Position numbers and translations under genes: made by a program. This document shows, piece after piece, positions 44,500-58,200 of a stretch of DNA of 64,000 bases. The stretch comes from Triatoma infestans (taxonomy: Eukaryota > Arthropoda > Insecta > Hemiptera > Reduviidae), in assembly GCA_011037195.1 (NCBI GenBank), contig JAAEAF010014365.1, forward strand, positions 62,001-126,000, given 5' to 3'. Under the pieces are notes generated by a model that had not been told where the DNA came from, did not search any database, and worked only from the letters and a program-made list of their open reading frames with translations. Position 1 is the first letter of the stretch. Every line of letters begins with the position of its first letter.

Positions 44500-45550
44500 T
44501 TAAAAAGTATTATCAGGGTAAGAATTGATTATTTTTTATCTCCCCTGAAAAAATAGAAGTTCTGGAAGTAGGAGTGTTTTTAATTTGTATCAATTAGAAT
44601 AAACCTTAAACAAAACTTATGTGGAAATTAACTGGCTCGCACATTAAGCAATGCATACTTTATGTTCTTGTAACAGTAAGAAATCGTATTTTGAAAAGCT
44701 GCACAAAGACTAAGGAAACAGGAGAACTGATTAATGAACAGGGATGTCTTCTCAAAGAATTATTGAATCACTTTTTATACCTATAGATTAAGGAAATTTT
44801 AACAAAATTCCAATTAATAAATAAAGCGTTTTTTATTACATATGGTTCATCAAGCAACTTCGTCCAGTGCCACCATTATAAAAATATTGAATATATAAAA
44901 CAAATTAAAAATAAACCAACTTAAGACAAGTTATACATTGTATTTTTTTTTTTAATAATATTGAACAAAAAAATAAATAATTAAAATCTCTCCTTATAAA
45001 TAATAAAAACATCTGTTTATCGTTCACTTGAACAATCAACACAATTATAATTGATCCTGATATTCGCCAATTTTCACTTCAATATAGTTTATTTTTCTTA
45101 AGGGTTTCAATAGTAGCCATTATATTGGCGTTGTTCCACAGAATGCTCTAATCAAACTGAACAGAATATATATATTTTTTAATTCATTCTGAGGCAACTA
45201 AGAGCTCTAGCTAGCAAAACGCCGTTATGGATTTAATTAAGTTTTAATGTAAATAGCCAATTGGTTATGGTAAATGATCGAAGAGTGCAAAAAGATAACG
45301 ATTACCGGTTATTAGACGTCCGAAAAGTTCACATAATTTTGTGTAAATCAGACAAAAAGCGTCTTTATTCACAATGGATCGAATACACATCAACGAGTAG
45401 CTGCGCCGGGATCAAGAAGCGTACCCTATATGAACCAATGCATCTAATTTGGATGCTCAGATGTTAAATATGGCTAAGTGGCGGCTAAAAAACAAAACAA
45501 ATAAGAATGCATGATAACCCTATTCGATCCTAAAGACTAAATCTGATGTT
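44500..45550. other. AT-rich intergenic sequence, nothing recognised
   Basis: The ORF at 45261-45467 shows no family motif; no exon or repeat end could be supported. Confidence 0.4.
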
Positions 45551-45559
45551 AACCAAACC

Positions 45560-45820
45560 CTTGTGAACATTATACAAGTGAAACCTTGCTTGAGAATTAA
45601 TTCTATGAAAGATGGTGTTGGGAAATACGACAAAAGGATGAGAAATATCAATGATATCCACTCTTTGTGGCTTTATTGGGAAATAAGAAGGCGGACCAGT
45701 TGGCAAAACAAGGTTACAAATGGAAGCTGCAAGATGTATCCCGTTCTGAGGTGTATACTTGCTTACGTTCTCTACAACTTGTTCTACAGTCTTAAATATA
45801 GAATGTAACCTGCACGCGAC
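45560..45820 (+). pseudogene. Possible LINE RNase H remnant
   Basis: In one frame ALLGNKKADQLAKQGYKWKL resembles the RNase H block 'GNE.AD.LAK.G' found at the end of I/Jockey-type LINE proteins. The surrounding frame is broken and no reverse transcriptase is nearby. Confidence 0.4.
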
Positions 45821-46324
45821 GACTACCTCAGGATTTGTGATCCTATTGAAATTATAAGGAACTCTGCAAAAGTAACTAGATGCGAGAAAACTTGCTCCAT
45901 GTTAGAGCATATCTCAGCAGTAACAGGAGACAAATGAGCGAGATCGCTTATTCCATTGGCAAGGAGGGCGGTTTGAGGTTTTCAGTTCTGAGCAAGAAGT
46001 TATTTAGTAGGACTTCAAGATATTTGGAAAAAAAACATTTTTTTATTGAAAAAATTAGATAGTTTTAAACATAATTTACAACTGTCAAATACATGGTTTA
46101 GCTACTGGACAAACAGAATGCTAGTTTTATAAGAAGTTTGTATTTGTTTTATTGCGTATTTGTGACAGCTGCCCAATACTTAAGTGAGGTATTATATCAA
46201 ATTTGAAATTATCCTTGTCTAAGGATCCCTTATTTGCTGGACAAATGAATTTAATTTACTTTCCATATCAGTACATCTCTCAAAATTCTACTTCATCACA
46301 TTCTTTATTCGTGATAGCTACATT

Positions 46325-46385
46325 TTGTGATCATCGACCGGTTTCGGGTGATCACCCATCTATGATCGGGCGATGACCAGTAAAT
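46325..46385 (-). ncRNA. Hammerhead-like block, reverse copy of the 23.0 kb motif
   Basis: On the minus strand: GATGGGTGATCACCCGAAAC (stem II GGGTGATCACCC) then CGGTCGATGATCAC. Stem II is a perfect palindrome, GAAACCGGTC is identical to the 23.0 kb motif, and GATGATC can pair with an upstream GATCAT. The CUGA part of the core is damaged. Confidence 0.4.
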
Positions 46386-46399
46386 GAAGCAGTTTATTG

Positions 46400-49300
46400 C
46401 ATAGGACAAAATTTCTCATGTTTTCCCAGACACTTACCCTATGAACTAATTTTGTTAGAAATTTGGAAGTCGCAGTCCCTCTGAGACCTTCAGAAATTAA
46501 TGTTTGCACCGGCTCTGATTGATTGCAACATGAATTAGCCGAAACGCCTACATTCTTGGTTTAAAAAATAAATAACTAAAAACGAGTAATTGGTAAATGT
46601 CGAATTACATAATACTGATTATTAAGAAATGTATTTAACTATCACAAAATACTAATTAGAATTTCAAATTTATTTTGCATTCTCCCTAAGAATGAGGGTG
46701 AAAGTTTTTATTGTGATTACAATGTTCTATTTTGGAAGGCCCTCTTTGTCCCACGCCCGTGATGAAGAATAAAGAAAATTATAGTCTCACAGTAGAAATT
46801 GCATAAAACTAAGATACAAATCAGATACGATGACCTATTATAAACTGCTACGCCAAAATAGCAACGGTTCCCAGAAGTGATACAATAACAATGGTGGTGT
46901 CAAATTGTATCAGTAAAATCCAGGTTTTTAATTATTACTATTCAAATTTCATTGATTATTCTTTTCCAGACAGCCACCACTGGTGAACATCAACATCATA
47001 TTAAGTGAATGCAAACTTGAGCATTATTCGATCATTCACCTGATATATTTCTGTGAAACTGAAATATCTGAAAAAAACATGAAACTGAAAGAATCACGAC
47101 TCTTAATAAATTAAAATTTTTAAGAAAAAAGTCTCCATAAAATGAAATATGTTTAAAAATCTCCTAGATTGTCAATAAATAAATATTGCAAACAAAAACT
47201 ATTTTATTTTTTTTTTTATTGTTTTATAAAATCTTAACATATTAACCCATTCGAAGCCGGAACATTATTATCTCTATGACTTTTTTTTCTGTTAAGTTTA
47301 AAAAAAAAAATGAATACAGTTGAAAACGACCTATTGATAGATATGTGACACTTAAACTTTTTGCAGCACCTGGTGATACTGCCAATCGATTACTATAGAA
47401 AGATAAATTGGAAGCTTCGATAGAGCCATATAAACACAAAGAGAGGTCTATTACCATGATCGAACTACCAAAAGTTTTTGGCAAAGTAGATTAAATTGAA
47501 CTCTTTTCTTGATCAACTTGTAGGATTTTTAGGGTCTCAAAAGCACTGCTAACACTTTACCACCCTTTGCCTTCTTTGCTACAACATAGTGTTCTATTAA
47601 TTATTTATGTATGAAAATTATTAAATACATTAGAAAGTGCTACGCGTTCTACGTCATTTTTAAGTTGCTGTCCAAAGACCAAATTGCTGTCCTCAGTCTG
47701 GGTGATTATAACGGACTGCAAAAAGTGGTCATATCAAAGCTGGCATTAACCAGATTATTATTATTATAATGATGACGCAACATGTCTTTAAAACAATACC
47801 TTCTATAAGAAGAAGCATTAATAGTTTAATACAAATCTAATAAGACAGTACCGTCACTCATCTTTTTCTCATATTTATTCGATTTTATACGATCAATTTT
47901 ATTCCACTGTTTATTCGCTGATAAAAAATACCGAAATTAAAGGTTTACACCATTATAAAGTAGCTTATATGACTTACATCCTTGCGAATAGAAAAAAACT
48001 AAATATAACTACTGTAATTAATGAATGTATGTGTAAATGTTAATATTCCAGACAATTTCTATAAAATGATTTCATTTCAAGACGCAGTTGCATCATGGGG
48101 GGCTTCGAATACGTTAATATGAGAGTACATCATTTCTTTAACTAAATGGGGTTTTCCACAAAAACTTCAAAATGCCTTTTTTCATCTATGAGCCACTTAA
48201 TTATAAATAGGATATATTATTTAAATTAAAATTAACATTAATATACAAAATATGTATTAAAAGTTTCATTTGATTTGTTACACGAGTTCACTAGCTGACT
48301 GAAGTGGCGACGTCACTATTCATGAGTGAGAACTACGTGTTTACATAAGATAGTTGCTGAAATTGTATAATTAAATTATAAATAAAAACAAAATGTGATT
48401 TTGTTATGTGAGTTTTTGCAAAAAGAAAATAGAGCTGAAATTTTGAAAAAAATAATTTGGATAATGCAAATGTACAAAAAGATGTTAAGATTCCAAAGAG
48501 TATGTGATCTCTTTACTGATTAGATGAATTTTTTAAAAATAATGTTTTGTAATGCAAAATTCAATCATATTTTTGGAAAATGTAATCTCAAATAAATGCC
48601 CATTTACAATAGATAAAACAGATGTAAACTTAGTTTACCTTGCATAATATTATGATGAGAGTTAAATAGATTTCAACATTATGGAGAACGAGCACTTGAA
48701 TATCGTTATTAGTTTTTATAAAAATTAAACATTTAGAGAAACCCTTTTGCATTCTGAACCTACTTAGATACGGCATCAAAATGAATAGTGATGTTATTTC
48801 TTACGTTTTTCATGGGCGGCATTTCTTACGTTTTTCAACGTAGTCTCATTTCAATTAGATATTTAACTAAGAAAATAACTTTTTTCAAGAAATTGTTTAC
48901 CATTAAAACATTATTCCGGGTCTAAATTTTAACTGTTTTAAAAAGCCGTGGAAGACCCCATTATTAGAAATCAAACTTTTCAATAAAAAATTGATATACT
49001 ATATGTAATGTGTACAAAAATATAATGTGAACTGCTGAATTCCAGTTTCAAAATTATAAAATGAAGAGGAAAATATATATATGTTCGGAGGAAATCGTAA
49101 TGTGCTAATAGAAAAATTAAATAATAAAAAAATATAGAAGAATTTATGCATAGCGGGCAAAACATCGTTTTTAATAAGGAGGTCCTGTGCGTCCACTTCA
49201 TACATTTCAAATAAATTAGAACAAACATTTTGTTTTATTACAAATAAAAATAAATGTACAAAATAATATAAAACCGAACATAGCATTATTTAAAAAATAG

Positions 49301-50110
49301 AGGCTTAAACTCAAAAAACAATTATGCTTTTGTATATATATACATATAGTTGTTTAATGAAGAATGTGCTAGTTAAGTAAATTGTGTTCTATTCGAGTGC
49401 TCTCAACAAGTTCACTGCTTCACTTATTTTTTAAGGAGGGGCTGTGGGAAGTTCTCCGTTTAATCTTTTTTCCTGTCATGTGTTACAAATCACCAATTAT
49501 CAATTTGTTCCTACTTCTTTGTAACACGTCATGTACTTCCTATAATATTGATCGCAAAAAAAAGTGGTAAATCATTGTAATGGATAGACTGTCAATAGCA
49601 AAAAAAACGAGTCATCCAACCCAAAGGAAATAGGTTATGGCGTAGCTCAGATTTTCAACTTTTTTTTTTTTTAATCACATGTTGCATTATTGTATATAAA
49701 TTATAAATATAAACCTGGGGAGAAGATTGGAGGACACGTATTCATTGATGATGTGTCCTTCTCATAAAGGAAAAGCTGAGATTTAAAATGGAGGCTGAAT
49801 AAGCTGGGCTGCATAACCACACCCGAAAGACAGAAAAGCTAGGTAGAGATGATCTCCAGGTACAGAATGGCACAGTGTATAGCAGAAGACATTGGAAGAT
49901 GTCCTATACAGAACTGTCAGAAACAGGAAGGCAAGGATGAAGATAAGCAAGGTTTGTAAAACAACTGGTGCGTTTTGCCCTATGAGGCAAAGTATTCGTT
50001 CTTGGAGGAATACAATATTCCTTGAAAACAAGCGTCTCTTTTATACCAATGTCTACGGTATTCATTTATAGTTCAGAGAGTTTGAGGGTTATTCGATCTA
50101 CTTACTATCA
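46400..50110. other. Long AT-rich intergenic stretch without supported genes
   Basis: ORFs at 47242-47484, 48980-49286 and 49783-50031 are short, hydrophobic or Phe/Tyr-rich and look like chance. No repeat ends were identified. Parts of 48.8-48.9 kb contain a small local duplication (TTCTTACGTTTTTCA twice). Confidence 0.4.
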
Positions 50111-50119
50111 ATAGGTTGC

Positions 50120-50475
50120 AGGGAATCATGACAGTTGTTTCTGAATCCTGGACATCCAACGGCCGATGTTCTCCAATAGAAACTGTGAAAAACAATAGGG
50201 CAGAAGTCCCAAAAATGTTCAAATCAGAACATGAAAATGGAACTGTAAAAGCCACACTCTTAAATCTGATGTGTTGTTTGGAATCTGCTTGGAAGGCGTG
50301 CGAAGTGAAGTTATCCAGGGTATCTGAAGAGGTCAGCGAAGAACAGGATGCTGAAAGAACATGTCTGCTAGCCCATGCAAATTGGAATATAGCAATACCG
50401 GATGATAATCGTATACTGTATTCAATATATGAAGAGAGTTCGAATGACATACGACATACAAATACTGATATGTAG
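50120..50475 (+). CDS. Possible terminal coding exon, product unknown
   Basis: An acceptor-like TTGCAG at 50115-50120 leads into an open frame of about 117 codons: ESWTSNGRCSPIETVKNNRA, VPKMFKSEHENGTVKATLLN, CCLESAWKACEVKLSRVSEE, LLAHANWNIAIPDDNRILYS, ending NTDM and TAG. Composition is acidic and balanced, unlike nearby noise, and AATAAA follows at 50592. Upstream exons were not found, so it may be the last exon of a plus-strand gene convergent with EB1, or a short single-exon gene. An ATG at 50128 is available. No family is recognised. The antisense frame (50450-50073) is treated as a shadow. Confidence 0.35.
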
Positions 50476-51253
50476 TTTTACCTTCACACTTAACTAATCT
50501 CTGTTAAAAAACAAGTATATTACTTGATGTATGTGTCAGTGATGTAAGTATATATCATTTTATAAATACCACAATTAGATGTTGGTACTAATAATAAACT
50601 GAAATCGTAGTTCATTTAATACAAGGAGTTGTATAATTTACCTTGCAAATGCACCTTGGGCGATTCTACTTAAATATACCTAATACGGACCATATTTTAG
50701 TGTTCTATTTATTCGCCTGTATCTATTAAACAAGATACAAAAGACATAATAATGCAGTGAACGTGTTATTAAAATAAAAATAAAATAGCTAGTATAATGT
50801 TAATGATAAAAATATTAAGCAAATACTGATACGCACATTCACAAGCAACCTCTTTTCCATTTCATTTAAATAGCCTTCAAAAACTGGTATTAAATATCAT
50901 TAAACAAATTCCAATTCGAATAAACGTATATAAATTAACATAATAATTGGATACTTATTAAAAAAAATAAAAATAAAAGTAGCACTTGTATAGACGTCAG
51001 GCGAAAAAGGGAAATATCACCTGAATATAAGATCAAAAATTGTTATAGTCATTTTACATTAATTATTAACATTGAATAACATCTCAGTAGCAAAAAATAT
51101 ATGTATATATATACTTCAGCACACAGATTTTTAACAAATATTTTTCATTAACATTTTCTTGTAAAAAAAAATGTACATAATTTTGGCGGAAAAAATAGTT
51201 TTTAAATGATTTTATTTTTTTGATGTTACGGAATTTATTAATTAAAATTTGAG

Positions 51254-52205
51254 TTAATATTCTTCATCGGGAAATTGTCCTTCTGAGAGGTCTTCTGGTG
51301 GGGCGAAGCCATCCTGAAAACAAAAGCAAAAAACAAGGAAAATTACGATATGGAAAAAATGACACCATTTTATTTATTATTATTTTTAGACAATGAATGA
51401 TAAATTTAATAGTAACCTTAATTCTCTCAATGATTCCATGCTTAAAAATCAGGTATGAAACACTCACCAGACTTTCAAGGAATAAATTGTCAAAATTCTA
51501 ATTGACAAATTTTCTTTAACTTGCGCTATACTTTAAACGCTTAGTTGGGTTTGCAATTACATTAAAATGGTGGCAGTGGTTATACTTGATTACTTAACAG
51601 CGTTTTCAGTCTCTCCTCTAAGCATAGCTTTGGTCTTTGTGAGTAGTTTAAATTTAAATCTAATTCGCAAGCGCCCAGGACAATCGTACAATTAATTTTT
51701 CCGAAAAAATGATACAAATAAAAACTGCATCTGTGCAGTGAGCTTTCCAAGTTTAAAGAAAATAGTTGGAGCAATTTTCGAAAGTAATTCTAAAAAACTC
51801 AAAATCCTATCCATAAAATGGCACTTCCGATTAATCGATTTTCTTCAAATTCGGAATTCTAGCCAAGCTAGAATGTAATTTCAATATGCCTTAATATTAC
51901 GTAGGTAGCAGAACATAAATTGTGCTGTAGTGGCACTTTTGGGAAAGCTTAACATTGCTTTCCCTCAGAACTTCCCTAATAATCTATTTTCCTGGACAAA
52001 TGTTCCCAAAGTAATAGGCATTTATATATATATTTATGTAATAGTATGCAGTTCATAGAAATCGTTGGAATCAATTTGAAAATTGCGAAAAATGAAAAAA
52101 CATTGAGTAAAGTCGCACTTCTGTTTGATGGATTTTGTCTGAAACCTTACTTATATGCGGTAGGGGCACCTAAACGGAACATCAAATTTGAGGTTATTCC
52201 GTTAC

Positions 52206-52245
<40 letters not shown>

Positions 52246-55200
52246 TATTTTATATAGGTATTTCTGGTGAAAACTCTATTTTTAAAATCTGATACGAATG
52301 CAATATTTCCTCTCATAGCAGTAAATTCACAAATATTGTTCTCACAACATTCCGCTACAAAATATTATTTCCATAAAAAATGCGCTCTAAACTAAAATGA
52401 CAAATGACAAATTCAGCAGAATCGGTCTAGCTATAATTAATTAATGGGAGGGTTCAGAATCACCGTTCTAAAAAATACGTAACTCAGAGAATAGTGTCAT
52501 TGTGAAACAACTACATACCTCTGTTGCGTAAAGAATTTCCAGAATACGTTGTAATACAGGAGTTTCCCCTTCATGCTCCTGACAGACAACTTCAATATCT
52601 CGCAATTTACCGAAATAGAAATCTCTTTCCTTTTCAAGTCCGTCGACTGTCAATTTTACATCAGCAAGCTGGAAGAGAAAAAATTTAGTGAATTACCTGA
52701 TTTATGTAAGAAAAATTGATTTTACAAAACAAATTTAGGCAATTAATTTACCTGATTACTTAACTCTTCAATAGTCTGTTGATCTCTGTTACGCGAATAT
52801 TGTAAATTAGTTGCATTAGGTTGCACAACAGGCGCATAATTACGAGTTGCAGCCTTTGATGCTGTAAAGTGAGATTTATTAAATATTAAACATTTTTGTA
52901 AGGGAAAAATGTAAATATAAATAATAATGGAAATTGTGTTCACAAATCCAACAAATATATAATAAAATGATGGAAGAAACTTATAATAATTTCAATTAAA
53001 GAGTTATTAATATTCAAGAACACCTACACTCTGCAATTACCAAAAAACTTCTAATTCCTTAAAAAAAAGTTTAGATCAAAATATCACAACACTCCACGCA
53101 AGGGAGAATTTATACGTCTTATATAGACGTTTTGTATAAACGTGAGCGCTCCTATGTGACTCAATGTCGTGCCCAATAATTATCCTACCTATCCCACAAA
53201 CCCACCCCAATGACAAAAGGTTTGGGTGACGCACTCACACGACTTTTTCTTACTGGCGTTAATTCATTATAAAGCTGACAATGTTCTTTAAACTTGGAAT
53301 TTTTTTCTCAAAAGTTCAGTTGTCCCAACATAAATAAGATATAAGGTATGGATACATAAGATAAGACACAAGTTATGAATGTGATTACATTGTAGTCCAG
53401 AAATGAACGCCTAGATAACCCCATAAACTCTTGAAATCAATGTCACAGATTCTCCTGAGGGCCTTATAATTCCAAAACAAGCCGAATCTATTCTATAATT
53501 CGGAATTTCGATTAACCTATTTGCTTTAAATTTAGAATTCTAGCAATGCTTTTAAAGTGCTTTAATACTAAAAGGTGGGAACGTACCCATACATTGTATT
53601 AAAGTGGCACTTCAGTGGAATGCTTAAGGTTGCACCTACCCCAGGGAGGAGTTATCTATAAACCCCCACAAAGCCATAATAGTTCCTTTCACTTAACGCC
53701 ACAAGTTGGAAGGCCTTAAACCACCTAACTTGGGCAACTCCGATTCCATTTGCGCTGGAGGCTAAGTACCTAGGGGTACATCTGACCGCAGATTCACTTG
53801 GAATCAGCAAATGACAAGACTGCCCTCAAGACCAATGTGTTTCAACAGGTGCAGACGACTCTGTGCAAGGAATTGGGGCTTGGGCCCAGTCTAACCCTCT
53901 AGATTTACATCAGGGTCATCAGACCCATGATTACATATGAGGTCGATGGTCTGGTTGACCAAGGCTCTGCAGAAGGGGTCAGTGGAAAGGCTGAGTGGGG
54001 GATCCAAAAACAAGCATGCCTGGGTGCCATGAGAACCACCCCGACTGCGGCGTTGGAGGTTCCTCTTAATTTACCACCGCTACATATTCTAATGCAAGGC
54101 GAGGTCACAATGGGGATTCATAGGCTCCTGCAGGGGGCGCCATCTATCACCTCTAGGCATTAGTGTCTTAACCAAAGGTTGACAGAGGAAGTAAGGCTGA
54201 CCATGTACTTGGCTTGCCTACCGACAGGATGATTCCCGAGCTTTATTTTGAAAGGAACTTCCACAATGTTACACCGAACAGAGAGCGATAGGACAGAAAT
54301 CCTCTTCTGCTCGGTAACTCGCGTCTAGTATACAGACGCTCTAAAACTCCGACTGGGGTCTATGGGGGGCAGGCCTAAAGTTAAGATTAAGGCCAACATA
54401 GGGAAGAACGCCACGGTCTTTCAGGCCGAAGTTGTGGCGTTACAACTCTGCGCTTAGGAGGTTATAAGTAGAAGAGTGGCCATACTCCGATAGTCAGACA
54501 GCCCTGAAGGCATTTTCTTCACACCAAATAGTCTAAAAACTGGTACTGCCCTAATCGAGGTGAGTGCTCGAAATAAGCTGACACTCTCCTGGGTGCCGGG
54601 TGATGCGGGGTTCCTTAGCAACGAAAGGACGGACGTCCTGACGACAGAGGGCTCGAAGAATACCTTTGTAGACCCCGAGCCCTTCTGCGGATTGCCCAAG
54701 AGCCTGATTCAAGCTTCTACCAAGGATTAGATAGAAGACCAGCGTCTGCAATGATGGGAAAGAACACCAAGGCAGAGGCAGGCTAAATTCTTTGTTAAAA
54801 GACATTTACCTACATTCACCAGGGATCTACTGGCCACAGCCGTAGGGATATAAGGCGAATAGTGGGTCTACTAACAGGGCATTGTAGGCTGAATAGACAC
54901 ATGCAGCATTTACTACTTGACAACGCGTTATGCCGGTTCTGCAAGGTCGAGGAGGAATGAGATAACACTGCGATTATGCTGCAGCTTCAGGACGAATTCT
55001 GGTAATTTGTAAGGACTTCACATAGACATATGAACTGTTTATTCAAATATAATATAAAAATTAATTCAAATGATTTTAATTTCATATGATCTTAATTTCT
55101 AGATACATCCTTTTTGAGCGTGCCAGCCTGATAAAGATAAGGTTTCTTCAACTGGGCACAAGTAATAAGCCATGAACTTCATGACGGAGCCACTTACAGC

Positions 55201-58200
55201 TTTGCTAGGCCTGATTAAGAGGGCAAAGCTGAAGGATGTGCAATAAGCCCAGGGGATCCACAATAGACCTCTCAATGCAGCTCGCAGTGGAATAAGGCTT
55301 CGCCTTCCCCGTTTTCAATCTAATTTAATCTAATCTAACTGCTGTTAAATCCTAGTTGTTATTAGTGACTAAACTTACGATTAAATTTTTTTTTTACAGT
55401 ATTTTTGTAATATTGTTCAGAGAGGAAATAAGAATGTATATTGACAAAAACCCTTGGCGCAACAGCCCGTAAGGATCCAATGCTTGTCAGATGTAGTCAG
55501 GATGTGTGTCAACACGCCGTTCCATCACCGTGTAGTAACATAGATCGGCTACTAATTGTTACTACACCTATATTTATCCACGTTGCTAGGTCATCACCGT
55601 TTGAACTTCCACAGAAACCAAACTTGGGACGCTCATGAAACTCTAAACTGAGCGGGGAATAATGAACAATTAAGAAAAAAAAACTTGTACATTTGGAAAT
55701 TGGGCCTTCCTCTCGGAATGTGTTAACACCGCGATTATGCAGCAGCTTCAGGACGAATTCTGGTAATTTGTAAGGACTTCACATAGACATGAACTGTTTA
55801 TTCAAATATAATATAAAAATTAATTTAAATGATTTTAATTTCATATAGAACATTTATATGATCTTAATTTCTAGCTACAACGTGCTGGACAATTAGGGCA
55901 CGAATTAATCATTTCAAATATAACTAGAAATTTGGAAACGTCAACTAAAAATCTTATGTGAAACACCCACACCACTTCCTCTTACTTCTGTTAAATATAA
56001 AATTAGGAATTTCTTGAAACATCAAATTTTGCTCATGTGTCCTAACATAAATATAGAGGTGGAGGGGGGCAACTATCACCTTCTAACCTTCTACTCAAGT
56101 AGAAAAGTGCTGACATTGTAGTCCAGAAGAGCGCGCCAAGAAAGTTAGTCCCGCAATTAACATTGCCGCCACAAATTCCGCACTACTATCTAAAAATCAA
56201 TTGGGAGGAGGGAATGTTTTAAATAAAAATGCGGTTTATAACTGAGCACTTAATTAGCATTCCATGTTTAACCGTTATGGCCTTTTTCAAGACAATTCCA
56301 AAAAACTGAAAAACCTGTTCTGTAAATTTGGAATTCTATCAATGCTTGTTCGTATATTAGTATTAATATATGGTTCGTAACCATGTATTATATTGAAGTG
56401 GTACTTTAGAGGGGAGCTTAATGTAAAACTTTCCCAGAACCTCACAAAAATCAATTTTCCCGGAAAAATGTTGCAAATAAAAGCTAGGTTTTGTGTGTAG
56501 ACAGTATAAGAAGTTTTAAGAAAACGTTGGAGCCATTTTCGAATAAATCGCGAAAAACTGACAAAACCACTTAGTAAAGTTACACTTTTGGTTAATGAAT
56601 TTTCTCTGAAACCCTCGTGTCACATGCGCTGGTAGTACGTAGACAGACTTTCAAGTTTGAGCTTCCAGCAATTTTTCGTTTTCAAGATACTTAGTTCTCA
56701 CAAACAAACACACACACACAAACTTGATATTCGCAGCTTTAAACATTTCTAATCGGTAAAAATATTTTTGCGTACTCAAGACAAATCATTTATTTCCGTG
56801 AAAATTTAAATTCGAAAATTTAACAAGATCGCAAACTTGCTCTTGTCAGGAGTAAGAGATGTAAAAAATGGAGAAACTCATCATTTTGCAATTTTAGAAA
56901 TACACTACTCCCCTGAATTTTATGCATTTTGAAAGAACTGTGGCTTTGAGGCAATAGATTGCGCCACTTACAAACAGGACACTAAGAACTAACAGAGCGT
57001 GCCATTTATTGCCGATACAAGAAAATTTTTGTACATATGATTAGAAAGCAGTTTTAAGTATAGAAAAGTTTTAAGTATAAATAAAGTTGTTAATTATAGA
57101 AAAAGAGACTTGTATTTTGTGCAGAAATCATAGTGGTGATCCCGACATAATTTTGATAAGCTAAATAATTAACCTATTTCTACCGAATATTCCTTCCAAT
57201 TAATTTTTATTCGTCCACAATGTGTGATGAAAAGATGAAAAACAACTTACAAATTGCTCGCGTTGCAGTAAAAATTCCGCCATTCTGGTGAAAGATCGTA
57301 AATGTCTGGTTCATTCTAGTTAAATACAATGCTAAAATACAACTGCTCAAATCACTGATGAGGAAACAAAATTTCATTATCTCGACGGTTCACTGGATAG
57401 TGAAATCGCTGGCATGATGCCCGACTTTCTGGATAAACCACTTTCATTATTTTCTCCGACTGTAAACTACTTACTTATGCTTTTAGAAAACAGCAATAAA
57501 GCTTCACCCCCAACTAAGACAGAGTCAAATAACAATTCACTAATGATATTCGCTATTTTCCAGGAAAAGAAAACGTTCCAGCCGACACTTGCTCAAGAAT
57601 TTATCGCTGATACTTCCATCTATCATCTCATTCGTCGAACATTATAGAACACATGCTATCGGTATCGAACTCGCAAACCTAATGCAACCAAATAAAACCT
57701 CCCATATTTTCCTGAAAATCATATTTTCGGAGGGAGTTGAACTTATTAATGATGTTTCAACAGAAAATCCTAGACCGTTCATCTTAAAACAATATCGACA
57801 GTATTTGAAATGCTGCATAGTCTGGCCCATTCAAGCATTAAAAATGCAAAAGAATTAGTCTAAAACCAATTCATTTGGCTCTCATTAGAACAGGATATCA
57901 AAAGCATGGAAACCTGTATTCCATGTCAATGGGCAAAAATGTTTTTATCCCAAAGAAGACAAAACATTTTACTATAGCTACCCAAAAGAACCTCAACTGG
58001 CAGACTAAACCTGCATTTATTTTGCAGTCTTACCGGAGAAAAATGAAGAAAAAGAGTACACAGGATATCCCTGCGAAACCCCTATAACTTTAATGCCACA
58101 AGAAGATATATTAGCTAAGACGACCTACACTGCGCATTCTGGTAGGATAGTACGTTTTTAAACAAGGTAGGAAGAATGTGGAAACTGGTAGTGGAATATG

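Noticed and set aside
49783..50031. Hydrophobic minus-strand ORF suggesting a membrane protein
   Set aside because: Composition reflects poly-pyrimidine DNA; no splice, start context or conservation signal.
50073..50450. 125-codon minus-strand ORF
   Set aside because: It is antisense to the better-supported plus-strand exon with a splice acceptor and poly-A signal; Ser/Phe-rich shadow composition.
57245..57290. Minus-strand ATG with [11 protein letters not shown] followed by GTAAGT, looking like an alternative first exon of EB1
   Set aside because: The phase does not fit the next EB1 exon, and the plus strand here encodes Gypsy gag ([14 protein letters not shown]) right after the LTR and primer-binding site.
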